Of a DNA stretch of 64,000 nt, positions 44,692-54,963 are shown piece after piece. Position numbers and translations under genes: made by a program. The notes beneath the pieces were generated by a model. The model was not told where the DNA came from, ran no database searches, and saw only the letters and a program-made list of their open reading frames with translations. Source of the DNA: Prevotella histicola JCM 15637 = DNF00424 (GTDB taxonomy: Bacteria; Bacteroidota; Bacteroidia; Bacteroidales; Bacteroidaceae); assembly GCF_000613925.1 (NCBI RefSeq), contig NZ_BAJX01000001.1:124001-188000 (forward strand), in the 5' to 3' direction. Each line of letters starts with the position of its first letter. Position 1 is the stretch's first letter.

Positions 44692-45558
44692 ATGAAATAT
44701 ATACAAGTCACATTTACCGTAGCCCCTGATACCCAGGATGTAAGAGACATTCTTGTTGCATTGGCTGGTTGTAATGGTTTTGAATCATTCACAGAAGAAG
44801 ACAATGAACTTATTGGGTATTGTCAAGAGAGTGTATTTAATCTACATTCTTTAAAAAAAATACTAGATGAATTTCCTATTCCAAATATACAGATAACATA
44901 TTCAATCAATAAAATTGAAGATAAAAATTGGAATGAAGAATGGGAGAAAAATGGGTTTAATCCTATTGTTATTGATAATCGTTGTGCTGTAATATGTAAA
45001 AATACAATGGAGAGTCAATCTGTGCAAACTTTAATAGCTAAAATTCCTATGAAGGTTATCATAGATGCACAGCAATCTTTCGGAACAGGTACGCATGAAA
45101 CAACACAAATGATAGTATCTTTATTGCTCAATCAAGATATGCAAGGTAAAAGAGTTCTTGATTGTGGGTGTGGTACTGGTATTCTGGGCATTGTTGCTGC
45201 CAAATGTGGAGCACAAGATATCGTATGTTATGATATTGATGACTGGAGTGTCCGTAATACAAAGCATAACGCAGAGTTAAATAATGTGAAGTTAGACATA
45301 CTTGAAGGGGATAAAAACGTCTTGTCACATGTAAATGGTATTTTTGATTTAGTATTAGCTAATATTAATCGCAACATAATTCTTGAAGATTTAGAAACCT
45401 TTTATAGTGTTATGTCGGATGATGCAAAGATTATTTTAAGTGGATTTTATGAACAAGATACTGAAGTTATTCTTCAACAGGCGATAAGGCTTGGACTGAA
45501 GGAGAGTCAGCAGCTATTGAATCAAAAATGGTGCTGCTTACTCCTTGAGAAGGCATAA
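44692..45558 (+). CDS. prmA: Ribosomal protein L11 methyltransferase
   Basis: SAM-dependent trimethylation of ribosomal protein L11. FGTGTHETTQMIV and VLDCGCGTGILGIVAAKCGA are the SAM-binding motif, and LVLANINRNIILEDL is the family's catalytic-region signature (NPP-like position). The N-terminal substrate-recognition domain is present. I chose ATG 44692 (MKYIQVTFTV), giving 288 residues; the frame is open further upstream to 44617, but that part carries the promoter. The last 92 bases overlap the end of the oppositely oriented lysozyme gene. Confidence 0.93.
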   Translation: MKYIQVTFTVAPDTQDVRDILVALAGCNGFESFTEEDNELIGYCQESVFNLHSLKKILDEFPIPNIQITYSINKIEDKNWNEEWEKNGFNPIVIDNRCAVICKNTMESQSVQTLIAKIPMKVIIDAQQSFGTGTHETTQMIVSLLLNQDMQGKRVLDCGCGTGILGIVAAKCGAQDIVCYDIDDWSVRNTKHNAELNNVKLDILEGDKNVLSHVNGIFDLVLANINRNIILEDLETFYSVMSDDAKIILSGFYEQDTEVILQQAIRLGLKESQQLLNQKWCCLLLEKA

Positions 45559-46357
45559 CTTCTTGGATGAGTAACTGTTGTAAATCGTAAAAGCTCCCGT
45601 TATAAATGTCCAAATCAACATAGCCATTTATGCCAGGTAGCCTTCCAGCATCAGTATGTTGCCAGAATTTCCAATCACCTTTATATTCCATTTTATCAAC
45701 ATAATAATGTGCTATCCAATAAGGATAATCGTCAAAACGGGAATCTGATAAATAGAGGTCCTTGAATTTATAATAAGTATATATGATAGGTTTGACATGA
45801 TATTTATCTTCAACAATATGAAGCCACGTGAGGATATTCTGCTGAAATTCTTCTGTGGATATATTCTGAGGTTTATTTTCAATATCAAGTACAGGGGGGA
45901 GATCTCCTGGTTCTAAGTGAACCATGGCCAAGAAATAATAAGCTTGTCTACGTGCGGTCGAGTTATTGCTCCAAAAGTGATATGCACCACGTATAAATCC
46001 TGCTTCTTTAGCATTAGAGAAGTTTTCTCTAAAGTTTGTGTCTATATGGTTTCCTCCCTCAGTTGACTTAATAATAATAAAACGGATAGGGGAACGCTCT
46101 ATCATGGCATTCCTTAGTCTATTCCAATTTATAGATCCCTGATATCTACTTACGTCGATGCCATGAATGGTATACCCTGCTGGGTAATCAGGATCACCAT
46201 ATATAGCACGCCATCTAAAACCTGTAGGAGATACAAAAAGGTTATAAAATAAAATACTATATATAGAACAAATAAACAGAACTATCCCCCATTTTACCCA
46301 ATTCGGTAATTGAAAACAAAGCCTAAGGCATGAGTAAAAATAATTGGAGCTAGGCAT
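45467..46357 (-). CDS. GH25 family lysozyme, membrane-anchored
   Basis: A muramidase cleaving peptidoglycan. One N-terminal transmembrane helix (about residues 22-42) is followed by the GH25 barrel: HGIDVSRYQG (catalytic-site Asp D68), IIIKSTEGGNHID, RGAYHFWS, LPPVLDIEN (acidic catalytic pair) and the closing GYVDLDIYNGS. After the domain ends at about residue 262, a polar tail (residues 263-296) continues, antisense to the prmA 3' end. The tail may reflect loss of an earlier stop codon. The gene lies 94 bases downstream of pfp. Confidence 0.9.
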   Translation of the reverse strand: MPSSNYFYSCLRLCFQLPNWVKWGIVLFICSIYSILFYNLFVSPTGFRWRAIYGDPDYPAGYTIHGIDVSRYQGSINWNRLRNAMIERSPIRFIIIKSTEGGNHIDTNFRENFSNAKEAGFIRGAYHFWSNNSTARRQAYYFLAMVHLEPGDLPPVLDIENKPQNISTEEFQQNILTWLHIVEDKYHVKPIIYTYYKFKDLYLSDSRFDDYPYWIAHYYVDKMEYKGDWKFWQHTDAGRLPGINGYVDLDIYNGSFYDLQQLLIQEVMPSQGVSSTIFDSIAADSPSVQALSPVEE

Positions 46358-46397
46358 GAATCTTTTATGCTTACCTTATGATTTATTCTATATATAA

Positions 46398-46436
46398 AGG
46401 AGGAGAAATAGAAAGAATCCTCTCACTATTCCTCCT
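46398..46436 (-). terminator. Terminator downstream of pfp
   Basis: On the minus strand AGGAGGAATAG pairs with CTATTTCTCCTCCT (two-base bulge), followed by a T/A-rich tail. It lies just past the pfp stop codon at 46452. Confidence 0.65.
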
Positions 46437-46451
46437 CATGTCTTTTTTGTT

Positions 46452-48095
46452 TTATTTCTGCTGTTCTAACTCGAGAGTTTTAGTTGTTTGGTCACACACA
46501 GAAGAAGGCCCCCAATACTGAATAGGACCAGGATAGACATAGCAAGTCTCTTTTGCCCATTTTTCACGTTGAGTTGAAAAAGATTTAAATGGAGCACCAT
46601 CAAGCTCAACAAGTGCTTTGCGAATAACTGGTTTCATTTCTCCGTTACGTCTCTCCATGTTCATCATCATGGTGATTGGCACTCCCCCAGCCTTCCATTG
46701 ATCTGTACCTGCGGTGGTGTTTTTAACTATTGCCATATAACCAGTTTTGCCATTAGCAATCAATTGAGCTGCTGATGAACCAAGGGCGTAGCAGTAGTCT
46801 GCATCGAAGTTAGAAGGAGCCGCACAACGACCTTCGTATCCGAAGAAGTGATGCTGAGCTGCAAATTTGCCTTTATACTTATCTTCCTTCTTCCATTGAT
46901 CTAATTTAGTAGCGACCATTTCAGAAATAAGCTTCTCTGTCTCAATGAGAGAAACCTGTACATTTCCATGAGGATCACGATCAAGAGAAAGCTGACGAGC
47001 AACACCTTCTGGAAGAGTTTCGAAAGTAGCCTTGTTCTCTGTTGACAGATGTTCGAGGATGTACTTACGCTGAGCATCCTTATCAAGATTCATGTAATCA
47101 GCTCCATGAGCAGCCAATAAATCATTTAATTCTTGGATAAGACGACCGATAGCAGGGATAAATTCTATAAGGCCTTCAGGGATTAGAACAACACCGAAGT
47201 TATTACCCTCTGCAGCTCGATAAGCAACAATATCAGCAATATATTCAACGATATCATTCAATGTCTGATCCTTGGCTTGAATTTCCTCAGAGATAAGACA
47301 GATATTTGGCTGGGTCTGTAAGGCACATTCAAGCGCAATATGAGAAGCAGAACGACCCATCAATTTGACAAAATGCCAGTATTTTCGAGCAGAATTACAA
47401 TCGCGCTCAATATTACCAATCAGCTCTGAGTAAGTTTTAGTTGCAGTATCGAAACCGAAAGAAGTTTCTATCTGATCATTCTTTAAGTCACCATCAATAG
47501 TTTTAGGACAACCTATTACCTGTATACCATAGTTCTTTGCAGCATAATACTCGGCCAAAACACATGCATTTGTGTTAGAGTCATCACCACCAATAATAAC
47601 AATAGCCTTTATATTGAGTTTTTTGATAATTTCAAGGCCCTTCTCAAATTGGTCTTCTTTCTCTAACTTAGTTCGACCAGATCCAATCATATCAAACCCA
47701 CCCGTATTACGGTAAGCTTGGAGATTCTCTTCTGTAATCTCAATATAATTATGATCGACAAGACCACCTGGCCCCATAAGGAAACCATAAAGCTTATTTT
47801 CTGGATTCAACTTCTTAATTTCATCAAAAAGACCTGAAATGACATTGTGTCCTCCAGGTGCTTGACCACCAGAGAGGATTACACCGACATTCATGTTTGC
47901 ATTGTTGGCTGAATCTGCTGGCTCAAACTCAACAAGAGGCATCCCATAAGTATTAGGAAATAGTTTCTTAATATCTTCCTGATTGTCAACACTCTGTGTA
48001 GGAGCACCTTCTTTTACCTTTACCGCACCCTGAAGAGCTTTAGGCAGCTTTGGCTGATAATTTGCTCTTTCTTTCTGTAATGCACTTATTTCCAT
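46452..48095 (-). CDS. pfp: Diphosphate--fructose-6-phosphate 1-phosphotransferase
   Basis: PPi-dependent phosphofructokinase, reversible at the fructose-6-phosphate step of glycolysis. It is the long (547-residue) form typical of Bacteroidetes and plant beta subunits. [16 protein letters not shown] (169-184) has the Asp at the position that selects PPi over ATP, and [12 protein letters not shown] (196-207) carries the catalytic [21 protein letters not shown] and [21 protein letters not shown] are further motifs. A minus-strand -7 box (TAATTTTG) lies at 48164-48157. Confidence 0.95.
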   Translation of the reverse strand: MEISALQKERANYQPKLPKALQGAVKVKEGAPTQSVDNQEDIKKLFPNTYGMPLVEFEPADSANNANMNVGVILSGGQAPGGHNVISGLFDEIKKLNPENKLYGFLMGPGGLVDHNYIEITEENLQAYRNTGGFDMIGSGRTKLEKEDQFEKGLEIIKKLNIKAIVIIGGDDSNTNACVLAEYYAAKNYGIQVIGCPKTIDGDLKNDQIETSFGFDTATKTYSELIGNIERDCNSARKYWHFVKLMGRSASHIALECALQTQPNICLISEEIQAKDQTLNDIVEYIADIVAYRAAEGNNFGVVLIPEGLIEFIPAIGRLIQELNDLLAAHGADYMNLDKDAQRKYILEHLSTENKATFETLPEGVARQLSLDRDPHGNVQVSLIETEKLISEMVATKLDQWKKEDKYKGKFAAQHHFFGYEGRCAAPSNFDADYCYALGSSAAQLIANGKTGYMAIVKNTTAGTDQWKAGGVPITMMMNMERRNGEMKPVIRKALVELDGAPFKSFSTQREKWAKETCYVYPGPIQYWGPSSVCDQTTKTLELEQQK

Positions 48096-48304
48096 TGTTT
48101 AATTAAATGATTAAATATAAAGATTTACTTTAAAACTATCTACTATATACGCTTTGCAAAATTACCTTTTTAATCCCATATTAGAAAATAAAAGATCTAA
48201 AATTAATTTTTTAACTCTATTTTCACTGAAGAAATACTTGCTTTTCTTTTTTTTTATTTATCTTTGAGCAATAATTAAGTATAATATAGATATTTGGGAT
48301 TAAG

Positions 48305-48577
48305 ATGAATAGCAAAAGAAAATTAAAACGTACCATTAACTACGTTTGTAGTGATTTGTTCGCAGAAGGTATCGCAACCTCCCTCTATAGCGACATACAT
48401 GATTCTAGTAATATAGAGGTTCTTTTAACATCTATTCTAGTAATACATAATAATTATATTAGAAGAGTATCGCATATAGAGCCTGGTATGTCAGCTAAAG
48501 TATACTTTAAAGACCTAAAAGAGAAGTTTACTAAAGAGATAAACGAAATAACAGATCAACTTAACAACATTTCTTAA
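48305..48577 (+). CDS. Conserved small hypothetical protein (90 aa)
   Basis: A 90-residue, helical, mostly charged cytosolic protein that I do not assign to a named family. It has no signal peptide or membrane segment. DLFAEGIATSLYSD and KAVYFKDLKEKF-like text (AKVYFKDLKEKF) are the most distinctive parts. Its stop codon overlaps the start of the acyltransferase gene by one base (TAATG), so the two should be translationally coupled. Confidence 0.75.
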   Translation: MNSKRKLKRTINYVCSDLFAEGIATSLYSDIHDSSNIEVLLTSILVIHNNYIRRVSHIEPGMSAKVYFKDLKEKFTKEINEITDQLNNIS

Positions 48578-49133
48578 TGTTACAGACATTATCTAAATTC
48601 TTGCTTTATAAATGTATGGGGTGGAAGAAGGATGTTAGGTTTAAATTACCTAAAAAGGCTATAATTTGTCTTGCACCTCATACAAGTAACTGGGATTTCT
48701 TTATAGGTCAATTATATGCAGAGGCGGAAGGATTGCGAGGAAATTTTCTTATGAAGAAAGAGTGGTTTATAGGACCTTTAGGTATTTTTTTCGCAAACTT
48801 GGAGGCATCCCTGTATATCGAGACAAGCATACAAGTATGACAGATAGATTGGCTGAGATGGCAAAAGAGGTCGATAAGTTTCAGCTTTGTATTACTCCAG
48901 AAGGTACGAGAAGCCTAAACTCGAATTGGAAAATGGGATTTTATTATATAGCGAAAAAAGCTAATTTACCGATTTTTTTATATGGATTAGATTATGATAG
49001 GAAGCTTATTGCCTGTACAAAATTTATTAATCCTTCTGGTGACATTGATACAGATATACAAGATATAAAGTCATACTTTAAAGATTTTAAAGGTAAATAC
49101 CCAGAATTATTTACTGTAGGAGAAATAGGCTAA
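48577..49133 (+). pseudogene. 1-acyl-sn-glycerol-3-phosphate acyltransferase-like protein, frameshifted
   Basis: A PlsC-type acyltransferase of about 185 residues when corrected. CLAPHTSNWDFFIG is the catalytic HxxxxD box (here HTSNWD), and ITPEGTRSLNSNWKMGFYYIA is the substrate-binding EGTR motif. The frame breaks in a T-run at 48785-48791: adding one T turns IFFANLE into IFFRKLGGIPVYRDKHTSM, which joins the two open pieces exactly. The substrate is probably a phospholipid or lipid intermediate. It lies three bases upstream of the large secreted protein gene and is coupled to the preceding small gene. Confidence 0.85.
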
Positions 49134-49136
49134 TCA

Positions 49137-51725
49137 ATGAAAAAGATATTTTTGTGTACACTCTTTATAATATTAGTTTTACAAGCTTATGCACAAGCTG
49201 GTAAAATGACATGGGAGAAAACAAATTATCAAGATGCTCCCTGGGTATTTAATGCATCTCGTCCAAACCAAATTTCAGAAGGATTACAGAATAGACACCT
49301 CTCTGTTTGGTCTTCGCATGGTAGATATTATGATGGAAATAAAGGCGTTTGGAAATGGCAACGTCCAGTTTTATTCGGTACGACAGAGGACCTTTATACT
49401 CAGACTATAGTTCTTCCCTACCTCATCCCTATGCTTGAAAATGCTGGAGCTATAGTTTTTAGTCCACGTGAAAGAGATTGGCAAAGAAAAGAGATTATAG
49501 TTGATAATGATGGCCATAGTAATGACTATAAAGAGGAAAGTTTAAAGAAGAAATGGAAAAACACCTCAGCTCAAGGGTTTTCTTTTCATCTGGGAAATTA
49601 TAATGATGGGGAAAATCCTTTCACATCGGGCACTGCTCGGCAAGTAAAAGCTAGGACAAAAGATACAAAAATTAGTTCTGTTATTTATCAGCCAACAATA
49701 CCAGAAAATGGGAAATATGCTGTTTATGTGAGCTACCAAACACAAAAGAAGAGTGTTGTAGATGCTGAATATATTGTTTTTCATAAAGGACAAGAGACTC
49801 ATTTTCGTGTGAACCAACGTATGGGAGGTGGTACTTGGGTCTATCTTGGAACATTCGAATTTGATAAGGGTAATAGTATCAATAACTCCGTGGTATTAAC
49901 GAATCATAGTTCTCATAAAGGGATAGTTACTACAGATGCTGTTCGATTTGGAGGAGGAATGGGAAATATATCACGTGGTGGTTCTGTTAGTGGCTTATCT
50001 CGTTCGTTAGAAGGGGCAAGATATTTTGCACAATGGGTAGGAGCCCCTTGGAACGTTGTAAGTAAAAGCAATGGCGCTAATGACTATAATGATGATATAA
50101 ACTCACGTTCTTTGATGACAAACTGGCTAGCTGGAGGTTCTTGCTATGTACCTAACGTAAATGACGGTAAAAATGTCCCAATTGAGTTAGCATTAGCTGT
50201 TCATAGCGATGCTGGTGTAAAGCTTGATGGGAGTTTTGTAGGAACACTGGGGATATGTACAACACAACAAGGAACTAGAAGTTTAGGAGATGGACTATCT
50301 AGGCAAGTGTCTAAAGCTCTTGCACAACAGCTTGTTTCCAATGTAAAGAAGGACTTAGATAAGGCATTTGAGATAAATTGGGTGACTCGATCTGTGTGGG
50401 ATCGTAATTATAGTGAAACCCGTTTGCCAGAAGTACCTTCTGCTATAATAGAAACGCTCTCTCATCAAAATTTCCCTGATATTAAGTTGGGGCAAGATCC
50501 AAATTTTAAATTCACAATAGCACGCTCTATTTATAAGACTATATTAAAGTATGAAGCTAATATGCACCATACTAAATATACAGTACAACCGTTAGCACCT
50601 GATAATTTCAGAATTGAATTTATTACTCCAAAAAGAATACGCTTGCAATGGAAAGCAACTTATGATACGGAAGAGCCTACTTCGATCCCAACTTCGTATA
50701 ATATTTATACTTCAAAAGGAAGAGGTGGATTTGACAATGGAGTAAATATTACTAACTCATATTATGAGATAGATCTTACTCCTGGACTTATATATAATTT
50801 TAAGGTTACAGCTTGCAATCGCGGTGGTGAAAGCTTTCCAACAGAGGTCCTCTCTGCAGTGTGCCGTGATGGTGCAACACAGACAATTCTTGTAGTAAAT
50901 GGTTTTCATCGTTTATCTTCTCCTGCTATTATTAATTCTGACACAGAGCAAGGCTTTGATATCGAAGCTGATCCGGGCCTAACTTATGGGCCTACAGCTG
51001 GCTGGAGTGGTAGGCAAGCAAACTTTGATAAATCAATGATAGGTAAGGAAGGAATAAATGCACTTGGTTATGGCGGAGAAGAATTAGTTGGGAAGATTAT
51101 TGCCGGTAATGATTTTAATTATGTAAAGGAGCATATTGAAGCTTTATATCATGCAGGTAAATACAACATCGTAAGTTGTTGTAGTAAGGCAGTAGAGGAT
51201 GGTGAGGTTAATCTTGTTAGATATACATTAGTAGATTTACTCTTAGGTAATGAGAAAGATGATGGTCATAGCTTGTATTACTACAAATCTTTTAAGCCTG
51301 CACTACGCCAACAAATAGCTAATTATCTTAATAAAAATGGAAAGTTATTTGTCAGTGGCTCTTATTTAGCTTCAGATATGCAAAGTGATGAAGAAAGAGT
51401 ATGGATTCAAAATAACCTAAAAATTGCATATGATGGCAGTAATGTTGATAATTATAATTCCTTTGTTAGTGGTATGGGTATGAGTTTCGACGTGTTTCGT
51501 ACAATCAATGAACAGCATTATGGCTCATATTCTCCAGATAATATTGTACCTGTCAACAATGCTTTTAGTGTATTGAATTATGCAGATGGGCATAGTGCAG
51601 CTGTAGCCTATAAGGGACTTGATAATTGTGTCTTTACAATGTCATTCCCATTTGAATGTATAAAGGATGTGGCTGCACGCAATAGTATTATAAAGGGTAT
51701 TATTGCTTATATGACGAACAAATAG
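49137..51725 (+). CDS. Secreted N-acetylmuramoyl-L-alanine amidase-like protein with golvesin-type and fibronectin III domains (often annotated xanthan lyase)
   Basis: An 862-residue exported protein with a signal peptide (MKKIFLCTLFIILVLQAYAQ). The early segment GLQNRHLSVWSSHGRYYDG and later ELALAVHSDAGV and PSAIIETLSHQNFPDIKLG look like a split amidase-3 zinc hydrolase. A golvesin-type beta domain is inserted at about 180-280 (ENGKYAVYVSYQTQKKSVVDA, FDKGNSINNSVVLTNHSS). A fibronectin III domain follows (PDNFRIEFITPKRIRLQWKA) and then a C-terminal domain (TILVVNGFHRLSSPA). The substrate is inferred to be peptidoglycan or another glycan. The xanthan lyase name used in databases is probably inaccurate. 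Confidence 0.8.
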   Translation: MKKIFLCTLFIILVLQAYAQAGKMTWEKTNYQDAPWVFNASRPNQISEGLQNRHLSVWSSHGRYYDGNKGVWKWQRPVLFGTTEDLYTQTIVLPYLIPMLENAGAIVFSPRERDWQRKEIIVDNDGHSNDYKEESLKKKWKNTSAQGFSFHLGNYNDGENPFTSGTARQVKARTKDTKISSVIYQPTIPENGKYAVYVSYQTQKKSVVDAEYIVFHKGQETHFRVNQRMGGGTWVYLGTFEFDKGNSINNSVVLTNHSSHKGIVTTDAVRFGGGMGNISRGGSVSGLSRSLEGARYFAQWVGAPWNVVSKSNGANDYNDDINSRSLMTNWLAGGSCYVPNVNDGKNVPIELALAVHSDAGVKLDGSFVGTLGICTTQQGTRSLGDGLSRQVSKALAQQLVSNVKKDLDKAFEINWVTRSVWDRNYSETRLPEVPSAIIETLSHQNFPDIKLGQDPNFKFTIARSIYKTILKYEANMHHTKYTVQPLAPDNFRIEFITPKRIRLQWKATYDTEEPTSIPTSYNIYTSKGRGGFDNGVNITNSYYEIDLTPGLIYNFKVTACNRGGESFPTEVLSAVCRDGATQTILVVNGFHRLSSPAIINSDTEQGFDIEADPGLTYGPTAGWSGRQANFDKSMIGKEGINALGYGGEELVGKIIAGNDFNYVKEHIEALYHAGKYNIVSCCSKAVEDGEVNLVRYTLVDLLLGNEKDDGHSLYYYKSFKPALRQQIANYLNKNGKLFVSGSYLASDMQSDEERVWIQNNLKIAYDGSNVDNYNSFVSGMGMSFDVFRTINEQHYGSYSPDNIVPVNNAFSVLNYADGHSAAVAYKGLDNCVFTMSFPFECIKDVAARNSIIKGIIAYMTNK

Positions 51726-51767
51726 AATATTAGGGCACTGCCTCTTATAACAAAATAGTAAAAATCT

Positions 51768-52103
51768 ATGTATAAAATTAAAGCAAATGCTTCTGGTACA
51801 CGAACTATAGTAGTAACGGAGAAACATCTTGAGACAATTCAAAAATATTCTCTCTTCTCTGGACTAGTTGATTCCAACGGGATAGTAGATGAAGACATCG
51901 TTAACAAGCTAAGATTCAATATTAGAGGCCTGTTAGAGTCTGAACCTGGTAAAGATAAAGATTTACTAGATTTATGTCTAGATGTAATTTATAATCAGAA
52001 TATGAAAGCAATTGGATTAGATAATCTGGTAACACTATATAAGGAATGGTCTGTGAGGCAATTACCTTCTCAAGAAGTAAATAACACCCCTGTCACTGAG
52101 TAG
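51768..52103 (+). CDS. Hypothetical protein (111 aa)
   Basis: A cytosolic protein of 111 residues, not recognised. It begins MYKIKANASGTRTIVVTEKHL. It is acidic and mainly helical, and the middle has the motif-like segment LRFNIRGLLESEPGKDKDLLDLCLDVIYNQN. It lies 42 bases after the large secreted protein gene and 15 before the YgiQ gene, in the same direction, so it is likely part of that transcript. Confidence 0.65.
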   Translation: MYKIKANASGTRTIVVTEKHLETIQKYSLFSGLVDSNGIVDEDIVNKLRFNIRGLLESEPGKDKDLLDLCLDVIYNQNMKAIGLDNLVTLYKEWSVRQLPSQEVNNTPVTE

Positions 52104-52118
52104 TCATAACAAAGAAAA

Positions 52119-54223
52119 TTGAAAAACTCTAAACAAGATAGAATAGCCATTGTTGCACAAAAGAAAGGATATAAAAAAATAGATGTTCATCAGTCAATGT
52201 CAGTTCATTCTAAATATAAATTGACAGATTTCCTTCCGACAACAAAAAAAGAAGTAGAACTAAGAGGGTGGGATCAGCTTGATATCATTCTTTTTAGCGG
52301 AGATGCATACATTGACCACCCTGCTTTTGGGGCAGCTGTTATAGGTAGAACACTTGAGGCTGCTGGTTATAAGGTTGCGATAGTACCTCAACCAGATTGG
52401 CATGGAGATTTCCGAGACTTTAAGAAGCTCGGACGACCACGACTATATTTTGGTATAGCACCTGGCGCAATGGATTCGATGGTGAACAAATACACAGCTA
52501 ACCGCCGTTTACGCTCAGAAGATGCCTATTCACCTGACGGAAGACATGACTTGCGCCCAGAATATCCAAGCATAGTCTACTCTAATATTCTCAGACAACT
52601 TTATCCTGATACCCCTATTGTCTTAGGTGGAATTGAGGCATCTTTGCGTCGTCTTACACACTATGACTATTGGAAAGACCGTCTCCGCAAGTGTATTCTT
52701 TGCGATGCACATGCTGACATGATTATCTATGGTATGGGCGAGAAACAAGTTATTAGCATTGCACAGAAGTTAGAGAATGGTGCTCACATCAAAGACTTGA
52801 AGCATATCCCACAGACTGTTTACCTCTGTAAGGAGGATGATATTCCTGGTGGAATTAAAGAGGATGACATCATACTTCATTCGCATGAAGCATGTCTTCA
52901 TAATAAGAAATATCAAGCGGAAAACTTCAAGCATATAGAAGAAGAGTCTAACAAGAAACACGCACAACGTATTCTGCAGTCTGTCGACAACGTTTATGCT
53001 GTCGTCAATCCGCCATATCCGACGATGTCAACAGCAGAGGTAGATGCAGCTTACGACCTCCCATACACACGTGAACCACACCCAAAGTATCGTGGTAAGA
53101 CAATCCCAGCATACGAGATGATTAAGCACAGTGTGAACATTCATCGAGGATGCTTTGGTGGTTGTTCGTTCTGTACCATTTCTGCACATCAAGGCAAGTT
53201 TATTAGCTGTCGTTCAAAAGAGAGTATATTGAAGGAGGTAAAGCAAGTAATACAGATGCCCGACTTCAAAGGTTACCTCTCCGATCTCGGTGGTCCATCA
53301 GCGAATATGTATGGTATGGCGGGCAAAAACCAGAAGGCGTGTGAGCACTGCAAACGTCCAAGCTGTGTCAATCCAGAGATTTGTCCTAATCTCGAAACCG
53401 ACCACACCAAACTACTTGAAATCTATCATGCAGTAGACGAACTACCAGAAATCAAGAAGAGCTTTATTGGTTCAGGTGTACGCTACGACTTACTACTTCA
53501 TAAGAGTAAGGACGAGAAGAGTAATGAAGCGGCCAAACAATATACACGCGAGCTGATAACACGCCATGTCAGCGGCCGTCTGAAGGTTGCACCAGAGCAT
53601 ACCTCTGACCGGGTACTGCACCTTATGCGCAAACCTTCTTTTCAACAGTTTTATGCATTCAAAAAGATTTTCGACCGCATAAATCGTGAGGAGAATATGC
53701 GACAACAGATAATTCCTTACTTCATTTCCTCTCACCCTGGATGTCAAGAAGAGGATATGGCCGAGTTAGCAGTACTGACGAAGGACCTCGACTTCCACCT
53801 CGAGCAGGTGCAAGACTTCACCCTACTCCAATGACTGTTTCTACAGAGGCATGGTACACGGGCTATGATCCATATACACTTGAGCCAATTTTTTCTGCAA
53901 AGACACCAAAGGAAAAGCTTGCTCAACGCCAGTTCTTCTTTTGGTATAAGCCTGAAGCACGTCATGACATTGAACGAGAACTTCATCGTATTGGGCGCAG
54001 TGACCTGATAGCCAAGCTCTATGATAAACCATCAAAACAGCATCCACGTGCTGTTTACGACCCTAAGGCAATTGGAAGTACACCTGACGTCTCTAACAAG
54101 AAACGTAAAGGACGTGAAGAAAAGCCAACGGATAATCGCAGAAAATCTGCAAAACAAAATGATAAGCGTCATAAGAGTTTCAATCCGAATTTCTCAAGTA
54201 ACCATCGTCGCAGACAAAAATAA
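52119..54223 (+). pseudogene. YgiQ family radical SAM protein, frameshifted near the C-terminus
   Basis: A radical SAM protein of about 700 residues when corrected; the reaction of the YgiQ family is unknown. WDQLDIILFSGDAYIDHPAFGAA is the N-terminal signature. The cluster motif CFGGCSFC (CxxxCxxC), in HRGCFGGCSFCTISAHQGK, binds the 4Fe-4S cluster. The frame breaks at 53823-53825: one C is missing in ACCC, and restoring it converts QDFTLLQ-stop into QDFTPTPMTVSTEAWYTGYD and continues to 54223, ending in a basic tail. Start may be the TTG at 52119 or the ATG at 52197. A strong hairpin follows. Confidence 0.88.
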
Positions 54224-54231
54224 AACAGTCA

Positions 54232-54267
54232 AAAAGGAGTTATGACACATAAGTCATATCTCCTTTT
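54232..54267 (+). terminator. Intrinsic terminator after the YgiQ gene
   Basis: AAAAGGAGTTATGAC pairs with GTCATATCTCCTTTT (one mismatch) around ACATAA, nine bases after the stop codon. Confidence 0.88.
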
Positions 54268-54482
54268 CTACTTAGTGATAGTTACGATTTAACCTACCAA
54301 GCAAATACTATTTAGCATATATCAATCAAAAAAAACGACAGTAAAAAGCACTGTGGTAGAGTATATATTAAAATGAAATATCATGAAGAAAAATCAACAA
54401 AGATAAGTTTTCGTCTCACTCAGCAACAAGATTCTACATATCCATAACTAGCTAATATACAAGTGGATATGAACAACAAAAG

Positions 54483-54592
54483 AAAAGATGCTTAGTTAGA
54501 CTCTAAAAGGGCGCCAGTTAGACCGTAGAAGAGCGTCTTTTACAAGTCAATTAGGCCTTGATTAGAAGTCAATATAGCATGTCTTATTTTTC
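54483..54592. repeat. 22-bp periodic repeat ladder (AAAAG/GTTAGAC type), four to five degenerate units
   Basis: AAAAGATG (54483), AAAAGGGC (54505), AGAAGAGC (54527) and AATTAGGC (54549) start at exact 22-base steps. The second halves of the first two units share GTTAGAC; the third has CTTTTAC like the other AAAAG ladders. It appears to mix two unit types. The remaining 54268-54844 has no supported gene; an 83-codon minus-strand frame at 54584-54835 has no coding character. Confidence 0.75.
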
Positions 54593-54844
54593 CACTTGTT
54601 TTTTTATTACAAAACAAAGGGTTGAGTGAAGAATTGAAAGACAACGAGTAACTCTTTTTATCTTATTATCAATGGTTCGATAAAGAATGGTAATAGTTGA
54701 TTTACTTTGCAACGGAGGATTCTTACCTACTAAAGTCCCATTTTCACCCACAGACATGTATAACCAGATATGAACAGAAGGAATGAAACGCAAAACCTTA
54801 ACAAAATTTAAAGAGGTGAAGAAAACAATCTCCACCTTTTTTAG

Positions 54845-54852
54845 TAATTTTG
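54845..54852 (+). promoter_or_regulatory. Bacteroidetes -7 promoter box for the decarboxylase cluster
   Basis: TAATTTTG fits TAnnTTTG and would give a leader of about 105 bases before the carboxyltransferase gene. No clear -33 element is seen. Confidence 0.5.
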
Positions 54853-54963
54853 CATTTGATTCAGTGAGAAGGTCTTTTTAACCCACACACGAAAGGGGCA
54901 TAGATGCCTACAGATGAAACAAATAGATATACGAAGCTATAAATAAGAAAATAAAATCAAATT

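Noticed and set aside
52119..54223. Programmed frameshifting in YgiQ and the other broken genes
   Set aside because: No slippery heptamer plus structure is conserved between the sites, and each site is a simple one-base shortage in or beside a short run.
9761..54592. Reading the 22-24 bp ladders as CRISPR arrays
   Set aside because: There is no constant repeat separated by unique spacers; units are directly abutting, degenerate and only about four per locus, and no cas gene is in the window.
54584..54835. 83-codon minus-strand frame as a gene
   Set aside because: No recognisable domain or start context; it overlaps the end of the ladder and the leader of the decarboxylase cluster.
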